Below, one piece after another: positions 1 through 11,746 of a stretch of DNA of 64,000 nucleotides (the first letter of the stretch is position 1; every line of letters starts with the position of its first letter). Below the pieces are notes generated by a model that worked only from the letters and a program-made list of their open reading frames with translations, searched no databases and was not told where the DNA came from. The translations under genes were made by a program, and so were the position numbers. This DNA comes from Thinopyrum elongatum (lineage: Eukaryota; Streptophyta; Magnoliopsida; Poales; Poaceae): the NCBI GenBank assembly GCA_011799875.1, contig CM022298.1, positions 192,780,423-192,844,422 on the forward strand. The letters run 5' to 3'.

Positions 1-619
1 GGATAACGTCAACCATCCAACCATGGTTGTTACTGACCAACCACACACAGGTCAGATAGTGCCTCCTTGCTAGTTGCGCAGATGATGACTTTTGCAACCA
101 CAGTTCATCGCCACACCCTGTCGTGCTCCTACGCCAAAGAGGCGCTAAGGAGCAATGTCGGCCACATCGAACCGGCTCTCTGGGACGGGAGCGCCTGCCG
201 CACATCGATGACACCAGGGAGAGGAAGGTACGCTTGCGTCGCACCGAGGCCGCAATCTATCCACGGATTGGTATTGGTGCTGGAACAACACCGTCACAAC
301 GTCAAGTCACCGCCCAAACAAAGCCTCACGTATACCAAATCGCATCAGGAGCAGAGCCCCCCCGTCACGGCGTCACCGTAGGCTGCATGGGTCAGCTCGA
401 CGAAGCTGGTTGTGGTAGCAGCCAGGGGAGGCGCCTACGGTGGCGAGGGAAGGGTGCATGGAGGAGACGCTAGAAAAAGGGATCTCCCTGACCCCGTCCG
501 GCCCGCGTACAAGGGACATGGTATAGGACGCGGATTTTTGGCTCTAATGAACAGTAAATCAAAATGAATAGGAGATAAAAATTAAAAAATTGATATTTTT
601 TTGTAGATGTTCAAGTTAG
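1..619. other. Host segment left of element A
   Basis: This is the left half of the sequence into which element A inserted; it resumes at 11747. It is GC-rich up to about 530 and AT-rich afterwards. The ORFs of about 100 codons here (67-381, 123-473) overlap each other in different frames and show no domain I recognise, so I do not call a gene. It could be part of an older degraded transposon or a pseudogene fragment. Confidence 0.5.
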
Positions 620-2577
620 TGTAGTGTAACACCCCCTAGTAATAAGCTCTATGACACTCTGTTAAAACTGCCAAGTCATGATCATTTGCAGTGCCATGTC
701 ATATGGGTTAATAATCCAATTCAAATCCACATCTGAAAATCAACTCAAATTCAAAGGTGAATTATAAAGTTGATCAAACACTATTGGGAAAATGTTCATT
801 AAATGGCAAATAATTCAGGAACATTTCTAAAATCAAAATCAAAAAAATTTGGAGCTAGATAATTGGCTCAAACTATTTGAAACAGCCCCAAAAACAGAAT
901 ATTTGATATATTTAAAATCATATCAAATTCAAACAAACTTCAATTCTGCCCAAACCACTTTTTGGTGAGAGATAATATTGCATTGCCATATTTGGGACAG
1001 CTCTCACATTTTACAAAAATGCAGAAGAGACCTAACTAATTCCAAACATAAAAGGTTAGCTGAAAAAGGAAAAAAAATAGAAAATAGAAAAGGCCTAAAC
1101 TACTACTGTGCATTAAGCCTGCTCCGCACTGTAAGCGGCCCAGCCCGCTAGGAGGTCGTCCTCCTCCTCCCGCGCTGTCGACCGCACGCGCCGACACGTC
1201 GCCGCATCGCCACGCGCCAGCCATCCCCGGCGCTGCTGCCGCTGCGAGGAGGATAAGAACCAGCTCGACCCCAGGCCGAACCCTAGGACGGCCATTCACC
1301 CCCCTCGCCTCGGCCTCTTCGTTCCCTGGTAGCCACCGAAAGCTGCCGCCGCCGCACGCCGTCGATCTCGCGCTCCGAAGCCGCCTCCTGCTACCGGAGC
1401 TTGCCCAGGAGAACGGCCGCGCTCTTCTTCGTCAACTACAGCACCGGATCGAGACTGGGGGGCCACATCAAAGCCGTCTGCATCATCTTCTTCCCCGTCG
1501 ATCGCCGGACCGCCTCGCCACCGATCCGTGCCACCGGACCTCCCCGACCCGTCCCGAGCTCGCCATCGGCCCTCTCCCTGTGAGCCTCGCCGTTTTCCCC
1601 TTCTTCCCCTTCGGTTCCATCGCCGTAGGCCGCTGCCTCATCGCGTCCGAGCTCCGGCGAGCTCGCCGACGCCATTGTTGTCCCGCCGTCGTTTAGGTCA
1701 CCCCCAGCTGCCGCCGTTCGCTTCGTCGCACGCGCGGTTCCGTGCTCGTCCGAACGAGCCCAACCGCGGCTCGATCCGCCCCCTGTGCGCCATATCCGGC
1801 GAGGTCCCGCGCCACGCCGCCGTTCTGCTGGTCGCCGGCGCACGCCGGAGTTCAAAACTCCGGTGGGCCCCGCGCGTCAGGCCGTTTAGTCACTAACCAC
1901 TTCACTAGCTGTCACTGACATGTGGGCCATAGCACTGTAGCAGTTGCGATTAGTGCTAATTAACCCACTACTAACTGTACCGCTGACAGCCTGGGCCCGC
2001 ACCCTAATTAAACTATATTAGATTAATTTAAACCCTGTTAAACTAATAAGACACTGACGTGTGGGTCCCCTGGGCCCTTTGACTAGTCAGCCGTGGACCA
2101 GTCAACTGCTGAGTCAGCAGTTGACTGGACCCACCGGTCAGCCTCACTGGAGCACCTTTGGTGCACTGCACCGGGTGCACCTAGCCTTTTCCTGCACTGT
2201 GCATTTTTGAATTAATTTAATTCCAGGAATTTCAGAAAATAGATTAAACTTTAGAAAATCAATAGAAAATAAACCGTAAGTCAGATCGAAAAACTTTATA
2301 TATGAAAGTTGCTCAGAACGACGAGCCGAGTCTGATCGTGCCGTCTGTTTCTCCATCGGAACCCCCTACGTAGAAGAAGTCGTAACTCCGGACCCGAATC
2401 CGACAGATGAACAGTGCACACACTCCGGTAATTAAATTCCAGAAAAATCCTAAAATAACTAAAATGACTTAGATGCATATTCAGGCAACCCTGCACTGCA
2501 TCATAGCATAGCACGCGCTGTGTGGCATATGTTTGCATATTGTTTACCTGTTTCCTCCCCCTCTTCTCTCTCGGTAG

Positions 2578-2679
2578 ATCCCGACGCAGACGTAGCTCCC
2601 GAGGCAGACGCAGCTCCGGAGTACGACTACGTCCCCGACGATACTACTGAAGACCTTGCCCTTGCCCCCGAGCAAACAG
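2578..2679 (+). other. Exon-like segment alpha in A 5' LTR
   Basis: A 102-bp stretch reads in the frame DPDADVAPEADAAPEYDYVP and onward, rich in D, E, P and A. On the left it abuts a pyrimidine tract ending in AG (acceptor-like). On the right it ends AG followed by GCAAGC, which matches the rarer GC-AG class of donor. The same segment with the same borders occurs in the A 3' LTR (9641-9742) and in both B LTRs (36694-36783 and 26628-26717, minus strand), where a 12-bp in-frame difference keeps the frame open. Splicing is inferred; nothing here proves transcription. Confidence 0.45.
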
Positions 2680-4269
2680 GCAAGCACCCCCATTTTGAGC
2701 ATGCCTATATCGCCTATTCTCTTCTCTCTTATGCTTGCATTAGAACTGCTACTGCTACTGTTTTCCTATATCTGCTGCATAGCCTGATTATTGTACCCTG
2801 CTTTGTTACCTTACCGGTTATCCTAGACTGCTTAGTATAAGGTGGGTAGAGACACGACCGAGACCCCCACTTGATCCCGACTGCCCTGCTGGACATCAGA
2901 AGACCCGATCATCGGGATTGAAGACTAGACCATGGCACCGCACATCACTTCCCCTTAGTTGCCGACACTGCTGGGTTACCATCGAGTGCCGAGGGTGATA
3001 CCTCGTTAGCACTTCTGATGTTAACCTTGTAGGTTAGTTACTCGGTCGTGGTAAGCGAGGGTGATTCCTTCTACACCACCCCCGATAACGACGTCGTCGC
3101 GCAACTCCTCAAGGTGGACCTCGAGGGTGATTCCTCCTTCGTTCACCTTGATGATAACATCGAGCGGGAATTCCATCGAGGGTGATTCCTCAGGGTTCCC
3201 TTCGGTGTCAGACACACAGTTACCTTGGATATTATGACTTGCACTAAACTATGATACTAAAGACGGGTCGGCCCTGAGGGGTACCCGCGCGAGCTTAACG
3301 CGAAGTGATGTGGAGTCGGGTTGACCTGGATGGTGCCCGCGAGATAACTACGAGGCGTGGCCGGGCATTCTTAGCCCTTGCCGCAAGTCCTCGAGACGGG
3401 GCGACGGGGTCACATCGATCGTGAGTCTCTGCTCGTTTCTGCGCGCTCCTAATCCACTACGGTTTGGATATTTGATCCGAGGGGCCTCTGGCCCGATAGC
3501 ACTAACCATCACGTGGGCATAGTATGGGCGTTCTGCGTCGTATACTTCAGCCGAAGCTTAATGGACGTCAGCGACTGAGCGGCGCGCGCTGGATTGGACT
3601 GGTTACGCAACCGCGCTTGTATTAAGGGGTTGCTAGGTCTGCTTCCGGCCGCCCACGCAACGCGCAGGAGTTCCCGGGGCGATGGCCCAAGACCCCTGGG
3701 GGCATAGGTTAGTCCGGCGTGCTGACCTCTCTGTTAAGTATTTGGTCGGGTTGCGGCGTGTTGCTTAGCCGAGGCCGGGCATGACCCAGAAAAGTGTGTC
3801 CGGCCAGAGTTAAGTGAGCGTGGTGGGTAAGTTGGTGCACCCCTGCAGGGAAGAAACTTCTATCGATAGCCTGTCCTACGGTAACGGACACTCGGAGTTG
3901 TATCCCGATCGGTACAACTAGAACATGTGATGAGAATTGGATAGTATGGCTCTGGGATTGCTTTCTCGCAGGGAGTCGAGAAAGGATCTCAGGTCGAGGT
4001 TGATGATATTACTACTACTACTTTACATTATGTTCATCTGCTCTCTCCTGATGCTGCAAGACCGTCGAAGATTGTTGAAGATGCTAGTCTTCGATAGGAC
4101 TAGGCTTTCCCCCTCTACTCTGGCATTTCTGCAGCCCAGTCCACATATACAGCCATTCCTTTGACAATGATGCATATGTAGTGTAGATCCTTGCTTGCTG
4201 AGTACTTCGAATGAGTACTCACGTTTGCTTTATTTTCTTTTTCCCCCATTTTCCATTTGATGCCACCAG

Positions 4270-4370
4270 ACGACGGAGCCCCTGAGCCAGAAGCCCCAGC
4301 CGACGACCAGTACTACTATCCGCCTGGCGAGTACTACTACTACGAGGAGCCGTTCGACGACCAGGAATAG
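4270..4370 (+). other. Exon-like segment beta in A 5' LTR
   Basis: A 101-bp stretch follows a long pyrimidine tract ending CCACCAG and ends with TAG. Joined in phase to segment alpha (one base from alpha, two from beta), it continues as a short acidic, tyrosine-rich tail containing runs of three and four Tyr. Copies lie at 11335-11435 and, on the minus strand in B, at 34996-35096 and 24931-25031, with no indels. In A an in-frame ATG lies just upstream, so beta could be read alone. In B that ATG is absent while the acceptor AG is kept. Confidence 0.45.
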
Positions 4371-4679
4371 GATCGGAGGGTCCAGGGCAGGAGGCCTACG
4401 CCTTTCGATCGTAGTATTTTATTTTACCCCGCCTCTGTGAAGGCCTAATTCTCTCTCTGTAATATATCTGTACTCAGATATCTAATGCTTCCGCTGACGC
4501 TTGTATGCCATCGAGCTATGTATTCGAGCCCTCGAGGCCCTGGCTTGTAATATTAAGCTTGTATGACTTTATTTTATGTTTTAGAGTTGTGTTGTGATAT
4601 CTTCAAGTGAGTCCTTAGGCTTGATCGTGCGCATTTGCGTGTATGATTAGTGCACGATTAAGCCGGGGTCGTTGCAGGT

Positions 4680-4692
4680 TGGTATCAGAGCC
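4680..4692 (+). promoter_or_regulatory. Element A primer binding site (initiator Met tRNA type)
   Basis: TGGTATCAGAGCC lies three bases after the LTR end. It is the classical plant retrotransposon site complementary to the 3' end of initiator methionine tRNA. The leader up to about 5035 matches the leader of element B closely. Confidence 0.9.
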
Positions 4693-4995
4693 GACTGCCT
4701 CTAGGAGTCCCCCCTTTCCAACTCTTTGGCCGAAGTTGAGTCTAGTGGTCAAAAATTGTTTTACTAACTTGGCTGTGTGGCTTACGGGCCCACGTCGCCA
4801 ACTGGGTGGTATTAGGATCTTTTATTCCTCGTCTTTACTCTGGGATTCTAATCTCTCATCTATTCGGGTTTAAAAAAATTTACTAACACCGACATTTAGG
4901 ATCTCGTTAATTCTATCCACCCGGAGAGCTGGATTCAGTGCGATTTCCCTGTCTTTGATCTGATTAGTCTGATAATCATTTTCCTTTCCATTGTT

Positions 4996-6438
4996 TTGTT
5001 TAACCTTTCTCTTCAAGTTGTATTATACTCCGAGTTGTCATTCGATGAGACCGGATTCTGCATCAGAGTGCACGCGGAGAGTAGGATCCAGCGAGTTGAT
5101 GGATCTTCGGTGTTTTCTAAACTCGACTTGAGGTTGGGTTATCACCAGATCCGTGTCCGCGAAGAGGATATTCCGAAGACTGCATTCGTTACTCGTTATG
5201 GCTCTTACGAGTACGCAGTCATGTCGTTTGGTTTAACAAACGCTCCAGCTACATTCTCCCGCCTAATGAATTACATATTCATGGATTACCTCGACAAATT
5301 CGTCGTGGTATATCTGGATGATATTCTGGTTTATTCGAAGAACAAAGAAGAACATGCTGAGCACCTTCGACTAGTTCTGGAGAGACTTCGAGAGCACCAA
5401 TTATATGCCAAGTACTCTAAGTGCGAATTCTGGCTTTCCGAGGTAACCTACCTTGGACATGTCATCTCCAAGGATGGTATTGCAGTTAACCCGGAGCAAG
5501 TTCAGGCTATTCTTGACTGGACCCCTCCGAAGAATGCCAAGCAGGTCCGAAGTTTTCGCGGTCTAGCCAGCTATTGTCGCCGATTCGTCGAGAACTTCTC
5601 CAAGATCGCCAAGCCCCTGACTAATCTGCTCCACAAAGGCGTTAAGTTTGAGTGGACAGACAAGTGTCAGGAAAGTTTCCAAACCCTCAAGGACAAGCTC
5701 ACTTCTGCTCCAGTGCTTGCTCCTCCTGATTCTCGCAAGGACTTTGTCATATATTGCGACGCCTCTCGTCAGGGATTAGGCTGCGTCCTAATGCAAGAGC
5801 GGAGAGTAATTGCATATGCTTCACGTCAATTGCGTCCACATGAAGAGAATTATCCAGTGCATGATCTTGAACTTGCAGCAGTGATGTATGCATTGAAGTT
5901 ATGGCGACACTACCTTCTGGGTAATCGGTGTGAAATTTATACCGATCACCAAAGTCTGAAATACTTATTCACTCAACCGGATCTTAATCTCCGACAACAA
6001 CGATGGTTAGAAGCTATTACGGATTATGACTGCGGTATTTCTTATACCCCGGGCAAAGCTAATGTAATGGCCGATGCCCTGAGTCGCAAGTCATATTGCA
6101 ACAACCTCATGGTTAGGCAAGCTCAACCTCGTCTTCACGCAGAACTGACTCAGCTGAATCTGCGAATTCTTCCCCAGGGTTCTCTTAATAACCTTGTGGT
6201 ACAGCCAGACCTTCTGAAGGCTGTTAAAGAAGCGCAAGCCAAAGATGCTGAAATTGACTTGATGAAGAAGGAGCTTCACCTTGCTAAGTATCGGGATTTC
6301 TCAGTTGCTGAAGATGGTACATTATATTTCAGAGACCGCATCGTAGTACCTCGCTTCGAGCTGATGACTGACAAAGTCATGAAGGAGGCCCATGATACAC
6401 CGCTATCTATCCATCCGGGTAGTACCAAGATGTATTGA
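4996..6438 (+). pseudogene. Element A pol, part 1: truncated RT, RNase H, start of integrase
   Basis: The open frame begins in leader sequence and enters RT only at the [13 protein letters not shown] motif (motif A with its catalytic Asp), so the fingers region is missing. Further motifs in order: [15 protein letters not shown], the YLDD active site, the GLASYCRRF thumb region, RNase H with [10 protein letters not shown] and [11 protein letters not shown], and the DALSRK end. The frame stops at TGA 6436-6438, where element B has an Arg codon, so a CGA-to-TGA change is likely. The first codons come from two short fused pieces (leader and a scrap of the upstream ORF region near 5050-5090) and are not a native N-terminus. 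Confidence 0.9.
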
Positions 6439-6468
6439 GATCTTCGTCAAAGGTACTGGTGGTCTAGA

Positions 6469-7650
6469 ATGAAACAAGATATTGCTCATTATGTTGCCGA
6501 GTGTGACGTTTGTCGTCGCGTGAAGGCAGAACATCAGAAACCTGCTGGAATTCTGCAACCGCTCCCTATTCCTCTATGGAAGTGGGATAAAGTGCAAATG
6601 GACTTCATTACTGGTCTTCCCAAGTCTCAGAAGGGTCACGATGCTATTCTTGTCGTCGTTGACCAACTTTCCAAGGTTGCACACTTTCTGCTAGTTAAGG
6701 AGACTATTACCGCTAGTCAGTTAGCAGAGCTATATATCTCCAGAATTGTTTCACTCCATGGTATCCCCAAGGAAATCAGTTCAGACCGTGGCAGCATTTT
6801 CACTGGCCATTTCTGGGAAAGTTTCCAGAAAGCAATGGGAACTCATATTACCTGGAGTTCAGCTTATCATCCCCAATCTCAAGGCCAAGTTGAGCGCATT
6901 AATCAAGTGCTTGAAGACATGCTACGAGCCTGTGTTATATCCTTCGGTAAGAAATGGGAGGAATCTCTCCCGTATGCCGAGTTCTCTTATAACAACAGTT
7001 ATCAAGCCAGCTTAAAAATGGCCCCATTTGAGGTTCTTTATGGACGTAAATGTCGAACCCCTCTGAATTGGTCAGAAACTGGGGAACGACCTCTTGTTGG
7101 ACCGGACATTATTCAGCATGCCGAAGAACAAGTCCGAATTGTCCGGGAGAATCTCAAAGCAGCTCAAGACCGTCAGAAGAGTAATTATGATCGCAAGCGA
7201 TGGGGTGTGATCTATCAACCTGGTGATCAAGCCTATCTTCGTGTCACTCCAATGAAGGGCACCCGTCATTTCGGAATCAAGGGCAAGCTAGCTCCTCGCT
7301 ATATTGGTCCTTTCCGCATCGTGGCTAGACGGGGACAGGTGGCATATAAATTGGAGTTGCCACCGCAATTCTCCCATATTCATGATGTCTTCCACGTGTC
7401 GCAACTCCGTAAGTGCTTCAAGGAATCCCCGCGTCGTGCAGTGGATCATGAGATGCTCGAGCTACAAGATGATCTTTCCTATAAGGAGCATCCGATCCGC
7501 ATCCTCGACGAAGCTGAGCGTCGTACTCGTCAGAAGACGACCAAGTTCCTAAAAGTGCAATGGTCGAATCATACTGAAGATGAAGCCACTTGGGAACGCG
7601 AGGATCATCTTCGGGAAGAATATCCCGGACTCTTTCCTTCTACCTCCTAA
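6469..7650 (+). pseudogene. Element A pol, part 2: integrase and chromodomain
   Basis: Continues the same polyprotein after the TGA at 6436. It has the CDVC half of the HHCC zinc site, the catalytic core with Asp in MDFITGLPKSQ, Asp in SSDRGSIFTG and Glu in GQVERINQ, then the GPFRIVARRG region typical of gypsy integrase C-termini. The last 50 residues (ILDEAERR to ATWEREDHLREEYPGLF) form a chromodomain, which in chromoviruses steers integration by binding chromatin. The C-terminus is complete and lies just before the polypurine tract. Confidence 0.92.
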
Positions 7651-7688
7651 ATTCTCGGGACGAGAATTTCTTTTAGAGGAGGAGAACT
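7650..7688 (+). promoter_or_regulatory. Stem-loop and polypurine tract of element A
   Basis: AATTCTCG-GGA-CGAGAATT (7650-7668) can fold as an 8-bp stem. It is followed by the purine-rich AGAGGAGGAGAACT directly before the 3' LTR. The same pair occurs in element B (minus strand, 28833-28873) with one base changed. The polypurine tract primes plus-strand DNA synthesis. A role for the stem-loop is unknown. Confidence 0.75.
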
Positions 7689-10600
7689 TGTAACACCCCC
7701 TTGTAATAAACTCTGTGACACTCTGTTAAAACTGCCAAGTCATGATCATTTGCAGTGCCAAGTCATAAGGGTTAATGATCCAATTCAAATTCACATCTGA
7801 AAATCAACTCAAATTCAAAAGTGAAATATAAAGTTGTTCAAACTCTGTTGGGAAAATGTTCATTAAATGGCCAATAATCCAGGAACATTTCTAAAACCAA
7901 TATCAAAATAATTGGAGTTGGGCAAGTGACTCAAACAAGATGAAACAGCACCCAAAACAGCAATATTAATTCATTTAAAATCATATCAAATTCAAACAAA
8001 CTTCAATTCTGCCCAAACCACTTTTTGGTGAGAGATAATATTGCATTGCCATATTTGGGACAGCTCTCACATTTTACAAAAATGCAGAAGAGACCTAACT
8101 AATTCCAAACATAAAAGGTTAGCTGAAAAAGGAAAAAAAATAGAAAATAGAAAAGGCCTAAACTACTACTGTGCATTAAGCCTGCTCCGCACTGTAAGCG
8201 GCCCAGCCCGCTAGGAGGTCGTCCTCCTCCTCCCGCGCTGTCGACCGCACGCGCCGACACGTCGCCGCATCGCCACGCGCCGGCCATCCCCGGCACTGCT
8301 GCCGCTGCGAGGAGGATAAGAACCAGCTCGACCCCAGGCCGAACCCTAGGACGGCCATTCACCCCCCTCGCCTCGGCCTCTTCGTTCCCTGGTAGCCACC
8401 GAAAGCTGCCGCCGCCGCACGCCGTCGATCTCGCGCTCCGAAGCCGCCTCCTGCTACCGGAGCTTGCCCAGGAGAACGGCCGCGCTCTTCTTCGTCAACT
8501 ACAGCACCGGATCGAGACTGGGGGGCCACATCAAAGCCGTCTGCATCATCTTCTTCCCCGTCGATCGCCGGACCACCTCGCCACCGATCCGTGCCACCGG
8601 ACCTCCCCGACCCGTCCCGAGCTCGCCATCGGCCCTCTCCCTGTGAGCCTCGCCGTTTTCCCCTTCTTCCCCTTCGGTTCCATCGCCGTAGGCCGCTGCC
8701 TCATCGCGTCCGAGCTCCGGCGAGCTCGCCGACGCCATTGTTGTCCCGCCGTCGTTTAGGTCACCCCCAGCTGCCGCCGTTCGCTTCGTCGCACGCGCGG
8801 TTCCGTGCTCGTCCGAACGAGCCCAACCGCGGCTCGATCCGCCCCCTGTGCGCCATATCCGGCGAGGTCCCGCGCCACGCCGCCGTTCTGCTGGTCGCCG
8901 GCGCACGCCGGAGTTCAAAACTCCGGTGGGCCCCGCGCGTCAGGCCGTTTAGTCACTAACCACTTCACTAGCTGTCACTGACATGTGGGCCATAGCACTG
9001 TAGCAGTTGCGATTAGTGCTAATTAACCCACTACTAACTGTACCGCTGACAGCCTGGGCCCGCACCCTAATTAAACTATATTAGATTAATTTAAACCCTG
9101 TTAAACTAATAAGACACTGACGTGTGGGTCCCCTGGGCCCTTTGACTAGTCAGCCGTGGACCAGTCAACTGCTGAGTCAGCAGTTGACTGGACCCACCGG
9201 TCAGCCTCACTGGAGCACCTTTGGTGCACTGCACCGGGTGCACCTAGCCTTTTCCTGCACTGTGCATTTTTGAATTAATTTAATTCCAGGAATTTCAGAA
9301 AATAGATTAAACTTTAGAAAATCAATAGAAAATAAACCGTAAGTCAGATCGAAAAACTTTATATATGAAAGTTGCTCAGAACGACGAGCCGAGTCTGATC
9401 GTGCCGTCTGTTTCTCCATCGGAACCCCCTACGTAGAAGAAGTCGTAACTCCGGACCCGAATCCGACAGATGAACAGTGCACACACTCCGGTAATTAAAT
9501 TCCAGAAAAATCCTAAAATAACTAAAATGACTTAGATGCATATTCAGGCAACCCTGCACTGCATCATAGCATAGCACGCGCTGTGTGGCATATGTTTGCA
9601 TATTGTTTACCTGTTTCCTCCCCCTCTTCTCTCTCGGTAGATCCCGACGCAGACGTAGCTCCCGAGGCAGACGCAGCTCCGGAGTACGACTACGTCCCCG
9701 ACGATACTACTGAAGACCTTGCCCTTGCCCCCGAGCAAACAGGCAAGCACCCCCATTTTGAGCATGCCTATATCGCCTATTCTCTTCTCTCTTATGCTTG
9801 CATTAGAACTGCTACTGCTACTGTTTTCCTATATCTGCTGCATAGCCTGATTATTGTACCCTGCTTTGTTACCTTACTGGTTATCCTAGACTGATTATTA
9901 TAGGCTGGGTAGAGACACGACAGAGACCTCCACTTGATCCCGACTGCCCTGCTGGATATCAGAAGACCCGATCATCGGGATTGAGGACCAGACCCTGGCA
10001 CCGCACATCACTACCCCTTAGTTGCCGACACTGCTGGGTTACCGTCGAGTGCCGAGGGTGATACCTCGTTAGCACTTCTGATGTTAACCTTGTAGGTTAG
10101 TTACTCGGTCGTGGTAAGCGAGGGTGATTCCTCCTACACCACCCTCGATAACGACATCGTCGCGCAACCTCTCAAGTGTGGACCTCGAGGGTGATTCCTC
10201 CTTCGTTCACCTTGATGATAACATCGAGCGGGAATTCCATCGAGGGTGATTCCTCATGGTTCCCTTCGGTGTCCGACACACAGTTACCTTGGATATTATG
10301 ACTTGACTATGAACCACGATACTAAAGACGGGTCGGCCCTGAGGGGTACCCGCGCGAGCTTAACGCGAAGTGATGTGGAGTCGGGTTGACCTGGATGGTG
10401 CCCGCGAGATAACTACGAGGCGTGGCCGGGCATTCTTAGCCCTTGCCGCAAGTCCTCGAGACGGGGCGACGGGGTCACATCGATCGTGAGTCTCTGCTCG
10501 TTTCCGCGCGCTCCTAATCCACTACGGTTTGGATATTTGATCCGAGGGGCCTCTGGCCCGATAGCACTAACCATCACGTGGGCATAGTATGGGCGTTCTG

Positions 10601-11741
10601 CGTCGTATACTTCAGCCGAAGCTTAATGGACGTCAGTGACTGAGCGGCGCGTGCTGGATTGGACTGGTTACGCAACCGCGCTTGTATTAAGGGGTTGCTA
10701 GGTCTGCTTCCGGCCGCCCACGCAACGCGCAGGAGTTCCCGGGGCGATGGCCCAAGACCCCTGGGGGCATAGGTTAGTCCGGCGTGCTGACCTCTCTGTT
10801 AAGTATTTGGTCGGGTTGCGGCGTGTTGCTTAGCCGAGGCCGGGCATGACCCAGAAAAGTGTGTCCGGCCAGAGTTAAGTGAGCGTGGTGGGTAAGTTGG
10901 TGCACCCCTGCAGGGAAGAAACTTCTATCGATAGCCTGTCCTACGGTAACTGACACTCGGAGTTGTATCCCGATCGGTACAACTAGAACATGTGATGAGA
11001 ATTGGATAGTATGGCTCTGGGATTGCTTTCTCGCAGGGAGTCGAGAAAGGATGTCAGGTCGAGGTTGATGATATTACTACTACTACTTTACATTATGTTC
11101 ATCTGCTCTCTCCTGATGCTGCAAGACCGTCGAAGATTGTTGAAGATGCTAGTCTTCGATAGGACTAGGCTTTCCCCCTCTACTCTGGCATTTCTGCAGC
11201 CCAGTCCACATATACAGCCATTCCTTTGACAATGATGCATATGTAGTGTAGATCCTTGCTTGCTGAGTACTTCGGATGAGTACTCACGTTTGCTTTATTT
11301 TCTTTTTCCCCCATTTTCCATTTGATGCCACCAGACGACGGAGCCCCTGAGCCAGAAGCCCCAGCCGACGACCAGTACTACTATCCGCCTGGCGAGTACT
11401 ACTACTACGAGGAGCCGTTCGACGACCAGGAGTAGGATCGGAGGGTCCAGGGCAGGAGGCCTACGCCTTTCGATCGTAGTATTTTATTTTACCCCGCCTC
11501 TGTGAAGGCCTAATTCTCTCTCTGTAATATATCTGTACTCAGATATCTAATGCTTTCGCTGACGCTTGTATGCCATCGAGCTATGTATTCGAGCCCTCGA
11601 GGCCCTGGCTTGTAATATTAAGCTTGTATGACTTTATTTTATGTTTTAGAGTTGTGTTGTGATATCTTCAAGTGAGTCCTTAGGCTTGATCGTGCGCATT
11701 TGCGTGTATGATTAGTGCACGATTAAGCCGGGGTCGTCACA
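7689..11741 (+). repeat. Element A 3' LTR
   Basis: Starts TGTAACACCCCC and ends GGGTCGTCACA. It is almost identical to the 5' LTR over most of its length, but clearly different in about the first 330 bp and again around 9880-10310 (see findings). It carries the same inverted repeat (9161-9191) and the exon-like segments 9641-9742 and 11335-11435. Confidence 0.93.
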
Positions 11742-11746
11742 TGTAG

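Larger units (their letters stand above)
625..4676 (+). repeat. Element A 5' LTR
   Basis: Starts TGTAACACCCC and ends GGGTCGTTGCA, directly before the primer site. It contains an AT-rich first 350 bp, a very GC-rich block (about 1110-1890), a perfect 15-bp inverted repeat (2098-2128), four copies of a GAGGGTGATTCCT-type motif (near 2991, 3057, 3122, 3177) and two exon-like segments described separately. ORFs of 60-139 codons in the GC block lie on both strands and are probably shadows of base composition. Confidence 0.93.
625..11741 (+). mobile_element. Element A: chromodomain Ty3/gypsy LTR retrotransposon with internal deletion
   Basis: Both ends are defined by TG...CA termini and a perfect 5-bp TSD, TGTAG, at 620-624 and 11742-11746. 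Two LTRs of about 4.05 kb flank an interior of only about 3.0 kb. The related element B in this window has an interior of about 5.9 kb. The missing part of A covers the upstream ORF, gag, zinc knuckle, protease and the N-terminal third of RT. The order RT, RNase H, integrase, chromodomain is that of Tekay/Del-type chromoviruses, which is family knowledge. A could only have moved by trans-complementation if the deletion predates insertion. Confidence 0.93.

Noticed and set aside
1036..1896. Several ORFs of 60-139 codons on both strands in the GC-rich block of A's LTR
   Set aside because: Overlapping frames on both strands with R/P/A-rich composition are expected from GC-rich DNA; duplicated only because the LTR is duplicated.
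3709..3891. 60-codon ORF repeated in all four A and B LTRs (also 10774-10956, 25411-25593, 35476-35658)
   Set aside because: It is antisense to the elements, and its recurrence follows from LTR similarity. No start context, promoter or domain; the neighbouring sequence is equally conserved.
4680..4692. Possible tRNA genes at the primer sites
   Set aside because: Only the 13-20 bases complementary to a tRNA 3' end are present; there is no cloverleaf.
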